From assembly GCA_002812745.2 (NCBI GenBank), contig NCSJ02000051.1, positions 62,001 to 126,000 on the forward strand: a stretch of 64,000 nt of DNA, read 5' to 3'. Both the position numbers and the translations under genes were made by a program. Position 1 is the first letter of the stretch. Each line of letters starts with the position of its first letter. A model generated the notes under the pieces. That model was not told where the DNA came from. It made no database searches and saw nothing but the letters and a program-made list of their open reading frames with translations. The DNA comes from Scytalidium lignicola. Taxonomy: Eukaryota; Ascomycota; Leotiomycetes. Shown piece by piece: positions 26,339 through 36,367 of this stretch.

Positions 26339-26363
26339 AGCGGGTCAGGTTCGAGACCTGCCG
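26339..26363 (+). other. Short hairpin beside the GAT repeat
   Basis: CAGG-TTCGAGA-CCTG forms a 4-bp core stem with a seven-base loop, extendable with mismatches. It looks like an isolated tRNA T-arm, but no acceptor, D or anticodon arm can be drawn around it, so it is not annotated as a tRNA. Confidence 0.3.
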
Positions 26364-27183
26364 TCCTGTGTGACCTCCCGAAGGGTATGGGAACATGCTA
26401 AGCTTAGGATAAATTATATACAAAGTACTGTCTAAAAAAGAGCCAAAAACTACAAGGGGCGAAAAACTTTTCTTTGTAAAAAGTCTCGGGTCCTTGATCC
26501 CGCAGTGTCCTTAAAAACCTAAGAAAGCATTTCTTGCAGAAAGCGTGTAATAAAGCTGGTGACTATGAACCTCCCACGGCCAGTTAAGGTGGCCATCAGA
26601 TATTTTTGTGTTTATTGAAAGATAACGTAATACGAAGACGCAATACCAATAAATTGGTAAGGGGAAATTTTCTTTGTAACATCCCTCAGAGTCGAAAAGA
26701 GGGTACAGTGCTCAGGTATAGCCGTCGATTCGATTCCCTTGACTCAATCTTAACTCTATAGACACTGCCTCGGGAGTGCTATAGGTTTGTAGAATGCACC
26801 ACGTGCAGGTGTTGAGTCGTCGCATTCCTCAGCCTGTTTGGTGTACGTACGTACATAACTTTGCATAACTATTTTGAATTGCTTACAAGAGATGAGCCGT
26901 TCCGCCAGACCAAGGGAAGAGTAATCAGCTGGGACCTCGGTATCCGAGGCTGAGACACAATCATCCGTCGAGAACTTGTCCCTAACGGCTTACATTTAAG
27001 GATATACCGTCTTCTATAGAAAGCAGCCGCGCAGTTTATGCTACACTGAACGAAACTCTTTTCTTATAGAGCCAATTCCTTCTACCTACCTCCCACATCA
27101 ACTATATGTCCTGTTATTTTGCTGAAGAGCCCTGTAATCAATCAGTTAATCAGTTAATCGGTTAATCAATCAGCCAATCAATC

Positions 27184-27393
27184 ATGGCTTCGATTGCTTT
27201 CCCTTCATTGGCTAAGAAGGCGGAGCTGAGTGACGGAACCACCTATTGGCTATGTCTACGTTCCCGCACGGCCCTCCAAGCCCACCGTGCTTCTCCTGCA
27301 CGGCTTCCCTAGTTCGAGCTACGACTGGCGCCACCAGATTGAGAGCTTGCCCAAGGAGGCTCAGGTCTCCCTCACCAGCCACGAATCCGTCTA
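27184..27393 (+). pseudogene. Epoxide hydrolase (alpha/beta hydrolase) N-terminal fragment
   Basis: The ATG at 27184 opens MASIAFPSLAKKAELSDGTTY. The sequence then slips frame, continuing as GYVYVPARPSKPTVLLLHGFPSSSYDWRHQIESL, which is the start of fungal soluble epoxide hydrolase-like alpha/beta hydrolases. HGFP is the oxyanion-hole motif; the catalytic nucleophile and everything after it is absent. Only about 65 of some 330 residues remain, and the block is much more GC-rich than its AT-rich surroundings. I read it as a truncated, frameshifted relic, possibly of a segmental duplication or transferred copy. It lies 470 nt from the kievitone hydratase-like gene. Confidence 0.75.
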
Positions 27394-27860
27394 GACTTGT
27401 ATCAGCCTTAACAGGTCTTTGCCACGATGGTAACTCAAGATTATAATCGATAATCAATATTTCAATGTTACAGGATCGGTGGACAGCTAACATAGTAAGG
27501 TAGTCTTCGAGGAATCGTGCCAATTATTAACTATAAGCTATAAAACGTTCTGTCTGTTCAAGATGAGGAATTTATACTCTCGATGGTTATAAGGAATATT
27601 TTAAGAAGACCATTAGGGATAATGACATTTATGGTGAGGTCATCATACAGAGCAAATTTGAAGAAGTAGGCAAGAGGTTAAGAGAGATTCATACCACTTG
27701 TTGTTCCTGGAGGGTATAGAGTCATAAGAAATCATAGAACATGCATGGAAACTGTTCAGATTATCTTGCTATAACATAATATATGAAAACTATGTACGGA
27801 CGAAAGTAAACTCTAACTTGTGACTTAATCTGTACCTAACATTTTCCTCCAAAATAGACC
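27394..27860. other. Intergenic, AT-rich
   Basis: 467 nt between the hydrolase relic and the 3' end of the CrtC-like gene. The missing remainder of the hydrolase is not found here on either strand. Confidence 0.5.
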
Positions 27861-28991
27861 TTAACTGGCAGATGCTCCTCTCACTTCGGACGTGCCCCAA
27901 CCAGTTACGTATTGGTTATCGAAGTATCCGGCAAAGGTAGAATATCCTTCAAACAATGTACTTGAATTCTGAGGATTTGTAGGATCGGTCATTTCCCCTG
28001 CGAGGGTGGGTAGCGTAACCTCCAATCTCGTTCTCTTTTGTGGAATTTCGAGCATGTATTTACCATAGTACGTGAGGTTTGTGAGCTTAGAGACGAAAGG
28101 CACAGATGGGTGAAAGTCCTCTGCTACCGGATATACTTCGTGATGTCCATCTAGGAAAAGCATTGTCGCAAAGAACTGCGGTTCGCCTCCTGAGACGGCA
28201 TTAGTGGCCCATACAGTTACTTTCACGCCGTTATCAAGAAGGAAAATCCAGAGATTCCATCCGCTGGTACCGAAACCAGGCCCGAATTGTCTGTCATACC
28301 ATGCCATGGACTTCTCGGGAATGACTGCAACTTCTTTCCCGTCGATAGTAATGGTTCCGGTCACCCAGGCTTCGGGGACGGACCATTCAGTCGTCAGGCC
28401 CAGGCCCCAGTTGAACACTCCGCTGCCTGCGTCATAGTTGTTGGGGCCTTGGGCAACACTTGTGAGATTAAACCCCGCTCTTGTGATTGTGCTGGTTTGT
28501 GTCATCTTGGAGATGAGATCGGGGGAGGTAGAATAGATGTGCAGGCCGGGATATACTAAGTCAAGGGTGTCTTTGCTGACCGAGACTCCTGAAGTTGGAA
28601 ATTGGGTAATGCCGAAATAATTTCCCTCTGTGATATCAAGCTGCGAAACCCTGACTATGTCGATGGTGGTGTTGTCGGGACCGGGAGCTGATGCTGATGA
28701 TGAAACAATAAAGTAGTCGTGACCATTTTCAGCTGAAATGAAGTAGAGAGTCCACCAACTGTTGATATATGGCTGTGGAAGCTGGGACGCCGTCAAATTG
28801 AGGATACCAGTGCCTTGCTATGCCATTGATTAGTATTTATTAGAAACTGTGCTAGCAGTTTGCAAACAAACCAGATAGGATTTATCAAAAGGGCTAAGAT
28901 TTTGCGTAGTTCGAAGAAATGCAACGGAGGTCCCAAAGAAAAGGGACAAGGTGGTCATGCATCTTCTTAAACCAAAGTTAGAAGGAGACAT
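27861..28991 (-). CDS. Secreted kievitone hydratase / CrtC-like lipocalin protein
   Basis: Two exons, 28872-28991 and 27861-28817, with a 54-nt intron, give 358 residues. Exon 1 encodes a basic then hydrophobic N-terminus (LRRCMTTLSLFFGTSVAFL), a plausible signal peptide. The rest is the paired lipocalin-like fold of the hydroxyneurosporene synthase/AttH superfamily, with SWWTLYFISAENGHDYFIVSS near the start, IPEKSMAWYDRQFGPG in the middle and GWNLWIFLLDNGVKVTVWA after it. In Fusarium, kievitone hydratase detoxifies a bean phytoalexin; that function belongs to the named homologue and is not shown here. Other members act as Diels-Alderases in natural-product pathways, but no synthase gene is nearby. 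Secretion favours the phytoalexin or extracellular option. Confidence 0.82.
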
Positions 28992-30035
28992 GATTGTTAA
29001 AATGTGGAAAATGAATTCTTCTATGTTGTGGGAATTTTGTCTACCTGTATTCTACTTTGGCTACTTTATAAGAAACTGACTCACGATCTACGCTTTGCAC
29101 AATTGTGCCATACTTGTATTCTCTATATGTATCATGAGATATTAAAGTCTATAACAACATAAAGCTTTGTCTCGGCACGAGGATCCATTACACATTCCGG
29201 CAGATGAATTGTGAAAACTTGTCCGGATACTCTTCCATCGCCTGGCAGTCCATGGTCAAATTGTGCATTGTGTGCATCTTATGCTTAACCATTCTTAAAT
29301 AAGAATATCCACTCGTAACTAAACGAGATGCAATAGTTATGTATCCACAATTCGCGGTACCCAAAGTGGAGTGAGCAAGGAGGTGCTTGAAAGAGTATTG
29401 AAATATCAGAAGCGAAAGAGTCAGTGGCAACGAGTCAGTGACAACGGGTAGTGTCTAAGCTTGCTGTGAACATGCAGTGACGCTCTCGTTGGGATATGGT
29501 AATAACAATTTGACTGTGTCCTGATGTGAAGTATGCAGTGCCAATCGAGAAGTGTATGAAATATTGGTATTTATAGTACATATACTAAATTCAATGTTTA
29601 CAAGCTAGGAAAATTAAACCAATCAAATATGATATATTTTAATTTAAAGCACACTAGCACAATGTCTATAAAGTAAGATGGAGGACAACATTCAGAGTAT
29701 TACCTCGGTTCACACCATAAAAGAGAATATATCACTATAGTAAATACCTGTACAAAAGCTCCTTAACAAGATAACTAAACAGTAAGAGTTTGACTTACGT
29801 TACAACATCCTCCATGCTATATGCTTTGGCTTAAGTGATTAAAGACACGATAACGATCATATATACCAGGTGTGTCTCCTCTATAACTTGTACCTTATCA
29901 TGTCATGGAGCTAGTTCTGCTTCGTCCTAACTCTGCTTAAGGTATTGGGCAACGAGAGAAATCATAAAAATGAACATAAAACATAAACAACCAAAACCCA
30001 TACTTCTCATTCATCCCTTCTACGCTATCAGCGCA
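28992..30035. other. Intergenic between CrtC-like and CRY-DASH genes
   Basis: About 1 kb. It holds the upstream region of the kievitone hydratase-like gene and the 3' flank of CRY-DASH. No gene was recognised; an 80-codon minus-strand frame near 29188-29430 has no support. Confidence 0.5.
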
Positions 30036-32455
30036 TTACACTGCGCTTGATGACACCGCAACGGGCGAACTCGTAGCTTGCTGGTGAGATTGCATACCCG
30101 TATTGCCTGTCGCTACTCTGTCCACCGTCCTTGGTCTGGCTTCCCTTGCACCACAGCTACATCCTCCACCTTCACCTCCACCTCCACCCCCATAATCACT
30201 GCCGCCTCCTCCGCCTCTTCTGCGATAATAAGGTCGAGGATTGCTGTAGCCATATCCTCCACCAGGGTATCCATATCCATATCCATAGCCGTATGCAACA
30301 TGCGGATGAGGGTGATGATATCCTTGGATAGGAGGTGGAGGCTGATATGGACGGAAACTAGGAACCGGACCATAATTTCGCGGGCCGCCTCGGGGATGGG
30401 GATGAGGATGAGGATGGTGATGGTTGTGACCACTGCTACCGCTGACTCTATTGCCTCTGATATTTGCATTTCCAACGCCTCTGCCGGTATTCCGGCCCGG
30501 ACGAGCTTCACCACACGGACCTTTCTCCTTTTTACCAACGGTGAATTCAATCTTCATTAGAGGTTTACAAACCATCTTCAGGTTCTCCACTCCTAATTCC
30601 TTCCTTCTCTCTTCCTTCATGGTCCACGCCTGGAACAGCTCCATAACACTCCCCTTTCCAGTTCCAGTTCCAGTTCCTTCAGCGCTATCTTCGATCTGGA
30701 TGCCTCGCAACTCTTCTACCCAAGTTTTAACGTACTCGCCCTTAGGATCATAATCGAAGGCCTGTTTGACGGGATTGAATACGCGGCCTTCGCGTCTAGG
30801 ATCGCTACCAACGCCACTAACGTATTGCCAATTACCCCAGTTGGAACCAACATCTGAATCGATAAGCATACATTCGTACCATTCAGCACCGAGACGCCAG
30901 TCGAAGCCTAGATGCTTAGTGAGGAATGAAGCAACGTTTTGTCGAGCACGATTAGATGTGTAGCCAGTAAGATACAACTCACGCTGTGATGCATCAATGA
31001 GGCCCATTCCAGTAGTTCCATTCAGGAACCGGGCGAACATCTCTGTAACCTCTGCCTGGCTCTTGCCTGCACCTCCTGATGCTCGCGAGGGTGCAAGCCA
31101 TTCTTTTACGCCGACATCCTCGGCGCCCTTGAACCCGTAGAGAGAAAAGAGTTTGGGGCCGAACTTTCGGGTGCAGAGCATCATGTAATCTCTCCAGAGC
31201 AGCTCAAATCGCACCGCTTTCGTGCCTTCATTCTCACCTTTACCGTAGCCTTCGACGTCTTTGTATGTCTCGTCTGTGCCATCTTCAAAGGCAAGCATGG
31301 TTGCGTGGACCTGTCGTGCCGTAATGCAGCCGATGGATAACCAGCCGGAGAGTTTAGTCGAGCAGTCTATGCCCAGAAGGCTATTGCGTGTATCCTTGTA
31401 GGTGCTCACGGAGCCGGATTTGATAATATCAATTAAACGGGCGATAGCTTGAGATTCGCCTCCTTTAAATGGATGAGCTGTTTCCGTGTCATTTGGGTAG
31501 ACGGGAGGTTCTTGAATTAAAGGATTCTCTGGATTGGTGAGTGGTGCAAGAAGGCAAGACTCGAGCCCCTGGTACGACTCTGGGATGACGAAAGGATAAT
31601 GCTGAGTGGGTATGAGGTTTTTCTCTGGATATTGTGGTAATGATCCTTTTGCTGGTGCTGGAAGGACTGGGCGAGGGACATTTCGCAGTGGTTCCAGAGT
31701 CTTACGATATGTAGTGTAGATGTCTGGAAGCTCCTGTGGGTCTGAGAATGGAAGATCACGGCTATATTTTCGAGGTGTTAGCAAGCTTGATAATAAAGGC
31801 TCGATGAGGAAAACAGTAAAGCCATCTAGGCTCATCTGAAATGCTAAAAAAANGACAACCCCTATAAAAGACATAGAGAGCAAAGTAGAAGTATCCTCAA
31901 CAGGACTTACTCATCAACGAAATATTTTTCATCCCTCCAGAGCTTAAACTCGACTCCAAGCCCCTCACAAGCCTCTTTGGTGCATTTCTCTTCTTCCTTC
32001 TCTTCCGTAGCCTCCTCGGACGTCATCCACACAGCTCCAACATTAAATCTTTTGCTTTCATCCTCATTGCTTCCCTGGAACCCTTCCACCAGCCCACTCA
32101 CCACGTCTGGTACCATACCAACTCTCACACATAGCCCGCTGCCAACATCCTCTAGGCTAGACTTTAGATCCCACACGCTCTCCGCTAGGAACTTGGCTCG
32201 GTGGGGTCCGCAACGCCAGAACCCACCAACCTTGCTCTTAGCCTCTGGATATGGGGACTTGGATGTGGGGGCAGTAGCATCTTCAGAAGGGACTAGGAAG
32301 CCAGACACCTCGATCTGCTGTGCCGGAAAGATGTAGACCGGAAGCAGGTGTGTGAAGCCATGATCAGACGAGGTGGCAAGCGTATGAAGGATTGGATTAT
32401 CCGTCTGACGGAGGTCCCGACGGAGAATGTAGATGAGGAGATTAGAGGGTGCCAT
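30036..32455 (-). CDS. Cryptochrome DASH with long RGG/YG-rich tail
   Basis: Two exons, 31911-32455 and 30036-31761, give 756 residues. The 149-nt intron includes the N at 31853, so coding is unaffected. The start is set at MAPSNLLIYILRRDLR. Residues 1-180 are the photolyase antenna-binding domain, ending in the DASH hallmark FVDDRDLPF restored by splicing. The FAD-binding domain includes CSTKLSGWLSIGCITARQ, ELLWRDYMM, GYTSNRARQNVASFL and DSDVGSNWGNWQYVSGVG. From about residue 540 a low-complexity extension follows, rich in Gly, His, Tyr, Pro and Arg (YGYGYGYG, RRRGGGGG, HHHHPHPHPHP). CRY-DASH proteins are blue-light flavoproteins that bind or repair UV-damaged single-stranded DNA. A Gly/Arg tail is known in fungal members, and this one may bind RNA. 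Confidence 0.93.
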
Positions 32456-33418
32456 CGTCTTGTCTAGTATACTCTTTCGGGAAAGTAAGAAAGTGAATAG
32501 TGGCGTGCTGAAGATGGAGTTTCCGTACGTCAAATGCCACGCTCTTCGGGAAGAAAAAAAAGAGTAAAGAACCTCGTGGATAGTGGATGGATGGTTATTC
32601 GCTGAGTTGAGCCGGCCACCTTAAATGCCCTGTACTACCACCCAGGATGCAGCCAATTCTGTCGAGTCCTTAAAGACAGATCGGGAAAGACGGGAGAGAG
32701 CAAGAGGAAGAAGGAGCAGTCGACTGGTGCCAGGAAGGCATATAACTGGAGATCATCACGTCCGAGCGACGAGAAACGGGCGGGTAGACGGCAGAAAGAA
32801 GGAGACACAATTCGGCTGGAAGATGGCCGGCTGCAGATGGAAGATGAAGCAGATCGACGTCGAAGCAGGTCTCTCGGGCACCGTTCCTTTCAGCTGTCTA
32901 GCTCAGCAGCAGTTGCAGTTGCAGCGACGGCGGCAGGAGCAACGAGCGGACCTTGTCTCGACACGGCTGATCGTCCCGAACCTAGAGAGGGCATAGCACA
33001 AGCACAGGGCTGGCCAGACAGGCAGACGAACAGACAGAAAAGAGAGACACCGAGGGACGGTTGATGCAGTTGACGCAGTAGTCAAGGTTCGTCAGTCATG
33101 ATAGTCATGATAGTCATCAGGTCGTGGAGATAGCACGGCAGTAGTATGATATCACGATCCCCGCCATGGCTCTAGGCAATGTGGTTGTAGTAGTACGCGG
33201 AGCAACCAGCAGGAACCGACTAAAGTGTGCGTGCGTTGCTCTCGGTGGGCGCCGCTACCACGCTGGATCTCCACACTGAGATCGACGACACGGCACTTGC
33301 GGTCGATCATCGTCGATAGGGCTAGGAAATTTGACGACGCCATGTGTATGTGGGTGTGCCTGTATGCATGTGCGAATGAAGCAGATTGGTAAGAATTGAA
33401 GGAATGATGGCCTTGGAC

Positions 33419-33430
33419 GGGGGGGGGGGG
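33419..33430. repeat. Run of twelve G
   Basis: A homopolymer of twelve G within the gene-free interval. Its exact length is suspect given the homopolymer problems elsewhere. Confidence 0.8.
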
Positions 33431-33515
33431 CAATATATCGGGATGAATTGGGGCTATTGGATGCGTGCGTATGCAAGCACGGAAGGTGTGGATGTGAAGA
33501 TGGGCTGCTTGGATT

Positions 33516-33541
33516 TTCTGTCTGTCTGTCTGTCTGTCTGG
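33516..33541. repeat. (TCTG)n tetranucleotide repeat
   Basis: About six tandem TCTG units in the interval between CRY-DASH and the glutamate decarboxylase gene. Confidence 0.9.
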
Positions 33542-34440
33542 ATATTTCAACCATGAGGACGTAGAGGAGGGCACGTGAGGGTGGAGATTGGCCCGCGGCC
33601 TGCAGACCATCCACAGCACTGTGTACATGAGGGAGTACTGTGCAAGGCAAGGCAGAGCAAAGTTGCTGCCTGAGTGACATTCCCGCAAGCTCGCTCAGGC
33701 TGCAACGCGTCTCGAAGCCCCGTGGTTCGTGGTTGTCGCACGGCGATTCGCGAGATCTGGGCCTCGGCCAGCCAGCCCAAGAGGTTGATGGCTTGCGGCA
33801 CAGACACACATAATATATTGACCATCCACTGATCACAACTACTGGAATACAGGAATACTGGAACACTTTGTAGTACACACGGTAAAGTCCAGTTCACAGG
33901 TCTCATTATTACAAGAACAGTACAATCTAGCAAGCACACGGCCCAATCACACGCTTCAATCACACGTTCTAGGCCTGGGGGAGGGGAAACAGCACACCCC
34001 AAACAACACATCAATACAGCACAGATACACCTAGTTGTCCGCTTCGGGCATGCCTGCTTCGCCCTGCAGGGTTCCGCTCCGCCAAATCGGGGCAGGTCCA
34101 TGCGATCTTTTCCCCTTCCTAGCTTCCCTGGGCAGATCTAGATCGACGGCGCCAAGGGCTCAACCTCCTGTCCCGAAGCAGCCGCCTGCATATATGCACA
34201 ACCACCTGTAATGATCTTGCTTTTCCTGAATTACCTCACCATTCAGACAATAGTTACATCATTTACCTCCTATCCTTTCCTTTCCTTAAGACCTTTTTCC
34301 CTTTTAACGTAAGCCCGATGTTCCAGCAACGTGCCGCACCGGTAAACTATCAAAGAAGTAAAAAATTAAAATTAAAAAAAANGAAACAAAAAATTGAAAT
34401 ATTACGTGTCAGAATTCTCCGTATTTTCATTCTTAATTAA

Positions 34441-36367
34441 TTAACACACACTTCGATGAACTCCGCTGTGCATAGGACTCTTCCCTTCCGCAGCGCCGCC
34501 CCGCCCGCCCAACGCCTTCTCGAAGCTCATACTCCGCTGACGTGCCGATAGCATTTTCAGGTCTGGACCGTCGCTGTCGATCAGGTTCTGCGTGATCTGG
34601 ACGATGTCCGTAATCAGGCGATCCAGGAGGTCGAAGCTCATCGACTCTCGAACCACGATGCGGAGGATCTCCGTCTTCTCCTCGCTGGGCGGCAGCGGGT
34701 AGTTGGGAACGATGTATTGTCGCGCCCGCAGCAGATTCGACATGCTCACCTGTTGAATGTGAGGAAACTGCTGCTTGAATTTATCGGAGAAGCAGAAAGC
34801 CACCACAGGCAGGCCCGCATTGTACTTCGCCGAGGTCTCGTCCTCTTCGCTAAAGACGATCTCCTCGGTTCCCTGGAACTCGTGCACACCTTTCTTTCTA
34901 TGGATATCACTGACGCAGACATACCAGCCCGTGGCTTCGAGACTCTTGGACAGCAGTCTCGCATTCGCCAGGCAGTTTTCCATGATTTGCCGGTAGCCAT
35001 TGAATCCCAGATGTATGAGGTTGTAGTATTGCGCTATGATCTGTGCTCCAGGTCGAGAAAAGTTGAGAGTGTAGGACTCTTCAGTGCCACCTAGGTAATG
35101 AAGCTCGAAGATCAGATGCTTGGGCAGGTACGATTCGTCGCGCCAGACTATCCAGCCCACGCCAGCATAGACCAGGCCAAACTTGTGACCAGAGGTGTTG
35201 ATTGATTTGACACGGGGGAGAGAGAAATCCCTGTAACTTGTGTGAGCCGATGCCTTGGTGGCTTGTTGCTAGAAAGCTGGGCTTACCATTTAGGACCACC
35301 AGCCTTAGCGTGAGTGAAAGGGGCCACGAATCCTCCTGATGCAGCATCTACATGAATAGGAATATCGATACCTGTCTTAGCCTCGAATTCATCGAGAATC
35401 TTAGAGATCTCCTCAACGGGCTCGTCTAGTGACCGGTTAGTCTCTTATGCATCATTTATCACTGTGGTGCAGAGGGCACAAGACTTACAATGACCAGTGT
35501 AGGTACTGCCTAAAATGACAAATATTCCAATCGTATTCTCATCAATGTTCTCTTTGACCAGCTCGGGGTCAAGCCTGTAGTCACTCTTCTTCGACACTGG
35601 TAAGATCCTTGCCTCGACCTCGAAATACCTTGCAAACTTCTCCAATGCAACCTGAGCATTTGCACCCATTATGATATTCGGTTTACTTGTATCCTTTCCC
35701 TCACGTTGTCTCTTCTCCTGCCAGCGTCTCTTCATTGCCAAGCCACCTAGATGGATAGCTTCAGAGGAACCGGTAGTTGCCGATCCGATTGCTCGCTCCC
35801 CTTTTTGCACCCCCCAGAGGTGTGCAATAATGGAGACACAACGAGCATGGATTTGCATCATGGCCGGGTACTCGTCCGCATCAGCTAGGTTCTTAGAGAT
35901 GTTTTCGTTTATAAGCTGCTCAGCTTGGCTTTCCATGTACGTTCCAACGAAACTAATAGCATATGGTAAGTAAGTAATGTCTTAAGTACCTAACCAGGAA
36001 AGAATTTGCTCTAATGGGTCAACATACCTGGCAAGGTTCAAATTTGGCTTGCCATCAAGGTCAAGTTCATCCTTGAGCATCTGATGGACTGTATCTGCAG
36101 GAGCGCCATCCTGCGAGATCCTAAACTTCGGGATCTCTTGCTTACTAGCATAACGACTAGCGTATGGTGTTATGTGAGATGTTCCACCATGAGTGTGCAC
36201 ATGTCTCCCACCAGCCTCTGCCATGTGCATGCCATGGAGGCGTTCAATTATTTCATCTGGATCGACCTAATATGTGTGAGTATATACCACAGCTATTATG
36301 TGATGCATATCATAGCCATAGATCCGCTGTTCGAGATAATTGAACTTACGTGGCGTGCAAGAGACAT
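34441..36367 (-). CDS. Glutamate decarboxylase
   Basis: Five exons: 36350-36367, 36028-36266, 35489-35952, 35287-35425 and 34441-35230. The introns are 56-83 nt, all phases agree, and the product is 549 residues. The first exon is only 18 nt (MSLARH), then [10 protein letters not shown]. Family blocks: [70 protein letters not shown], and the PLP-lysine block [21 protein letters not shown], then [15 protein letters not shown]. The enzyme converts glutamate to GABA and CO2 using pyridoxal phosphate, consuming a proton; in fungi it feeds the GABA shunt and supports stress tolerance and spore development. The C-terminus beyond the fold is a short Ser/Gly/Arg tail. CRY-DASH lies downstream on the same strand. 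Confidence 0.95.

Larger units (their letters stand above)
24623..27183. other. 2.5-kb gene-free interval
   Basis: A very AT-rich left part (to about 26280) with poly-A/T stretches and no coding frame is followed by a (GAT) repeat and a more mixed-composition block to about 27060. I found no tRNA, rRNA or transposase. The right part has little coding potential, yet its composition differs from the left and it contains a hairpin (reported separately). Confidence 0.5.
32456..34440. other. GC-richer gene-free interval upstream of CRY-DASH
   Basis: About 2 kb, distinctly GC-richer than other intergenic DNA here, with no convincing coding frame. Overlapping long frames on both strands are explained by the composition. 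It should contain the CRY-DASH promoter on the left and the glutamate decarboxylase terminator on the right. It also has a 12-G run, a TCTG repeat and the N at 34382. Confidence 0.5.

Noticed and set aside
26339..26363. tRNA-like T-arm (GGTTCGAGACC)
   Set aside because: Upstream is the GAT repeat, and no acceptor, D or anticodon arms can be paired around it.
10644..29000. A secondary-metabolite cluster from the TRI12-type transporter to the CrtC-like gene
   Set aside because: They are 15 kb apart, with housekeeping genes between them and no backbone synthase, P450 or pathway regulator in the window.
30078..30560. 160-codon plus-strand frame rich in Ile/Ser/Arg
   Set aside because: It is the antisense shadow of the low-complexity CRY-DASH tail.
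33152..34101. Long overlapping minus-strand frames upstream of CRY-DASH
   Set aside because: They overlap in different frames, lack domains and follow the higher GC content; composition explains them.
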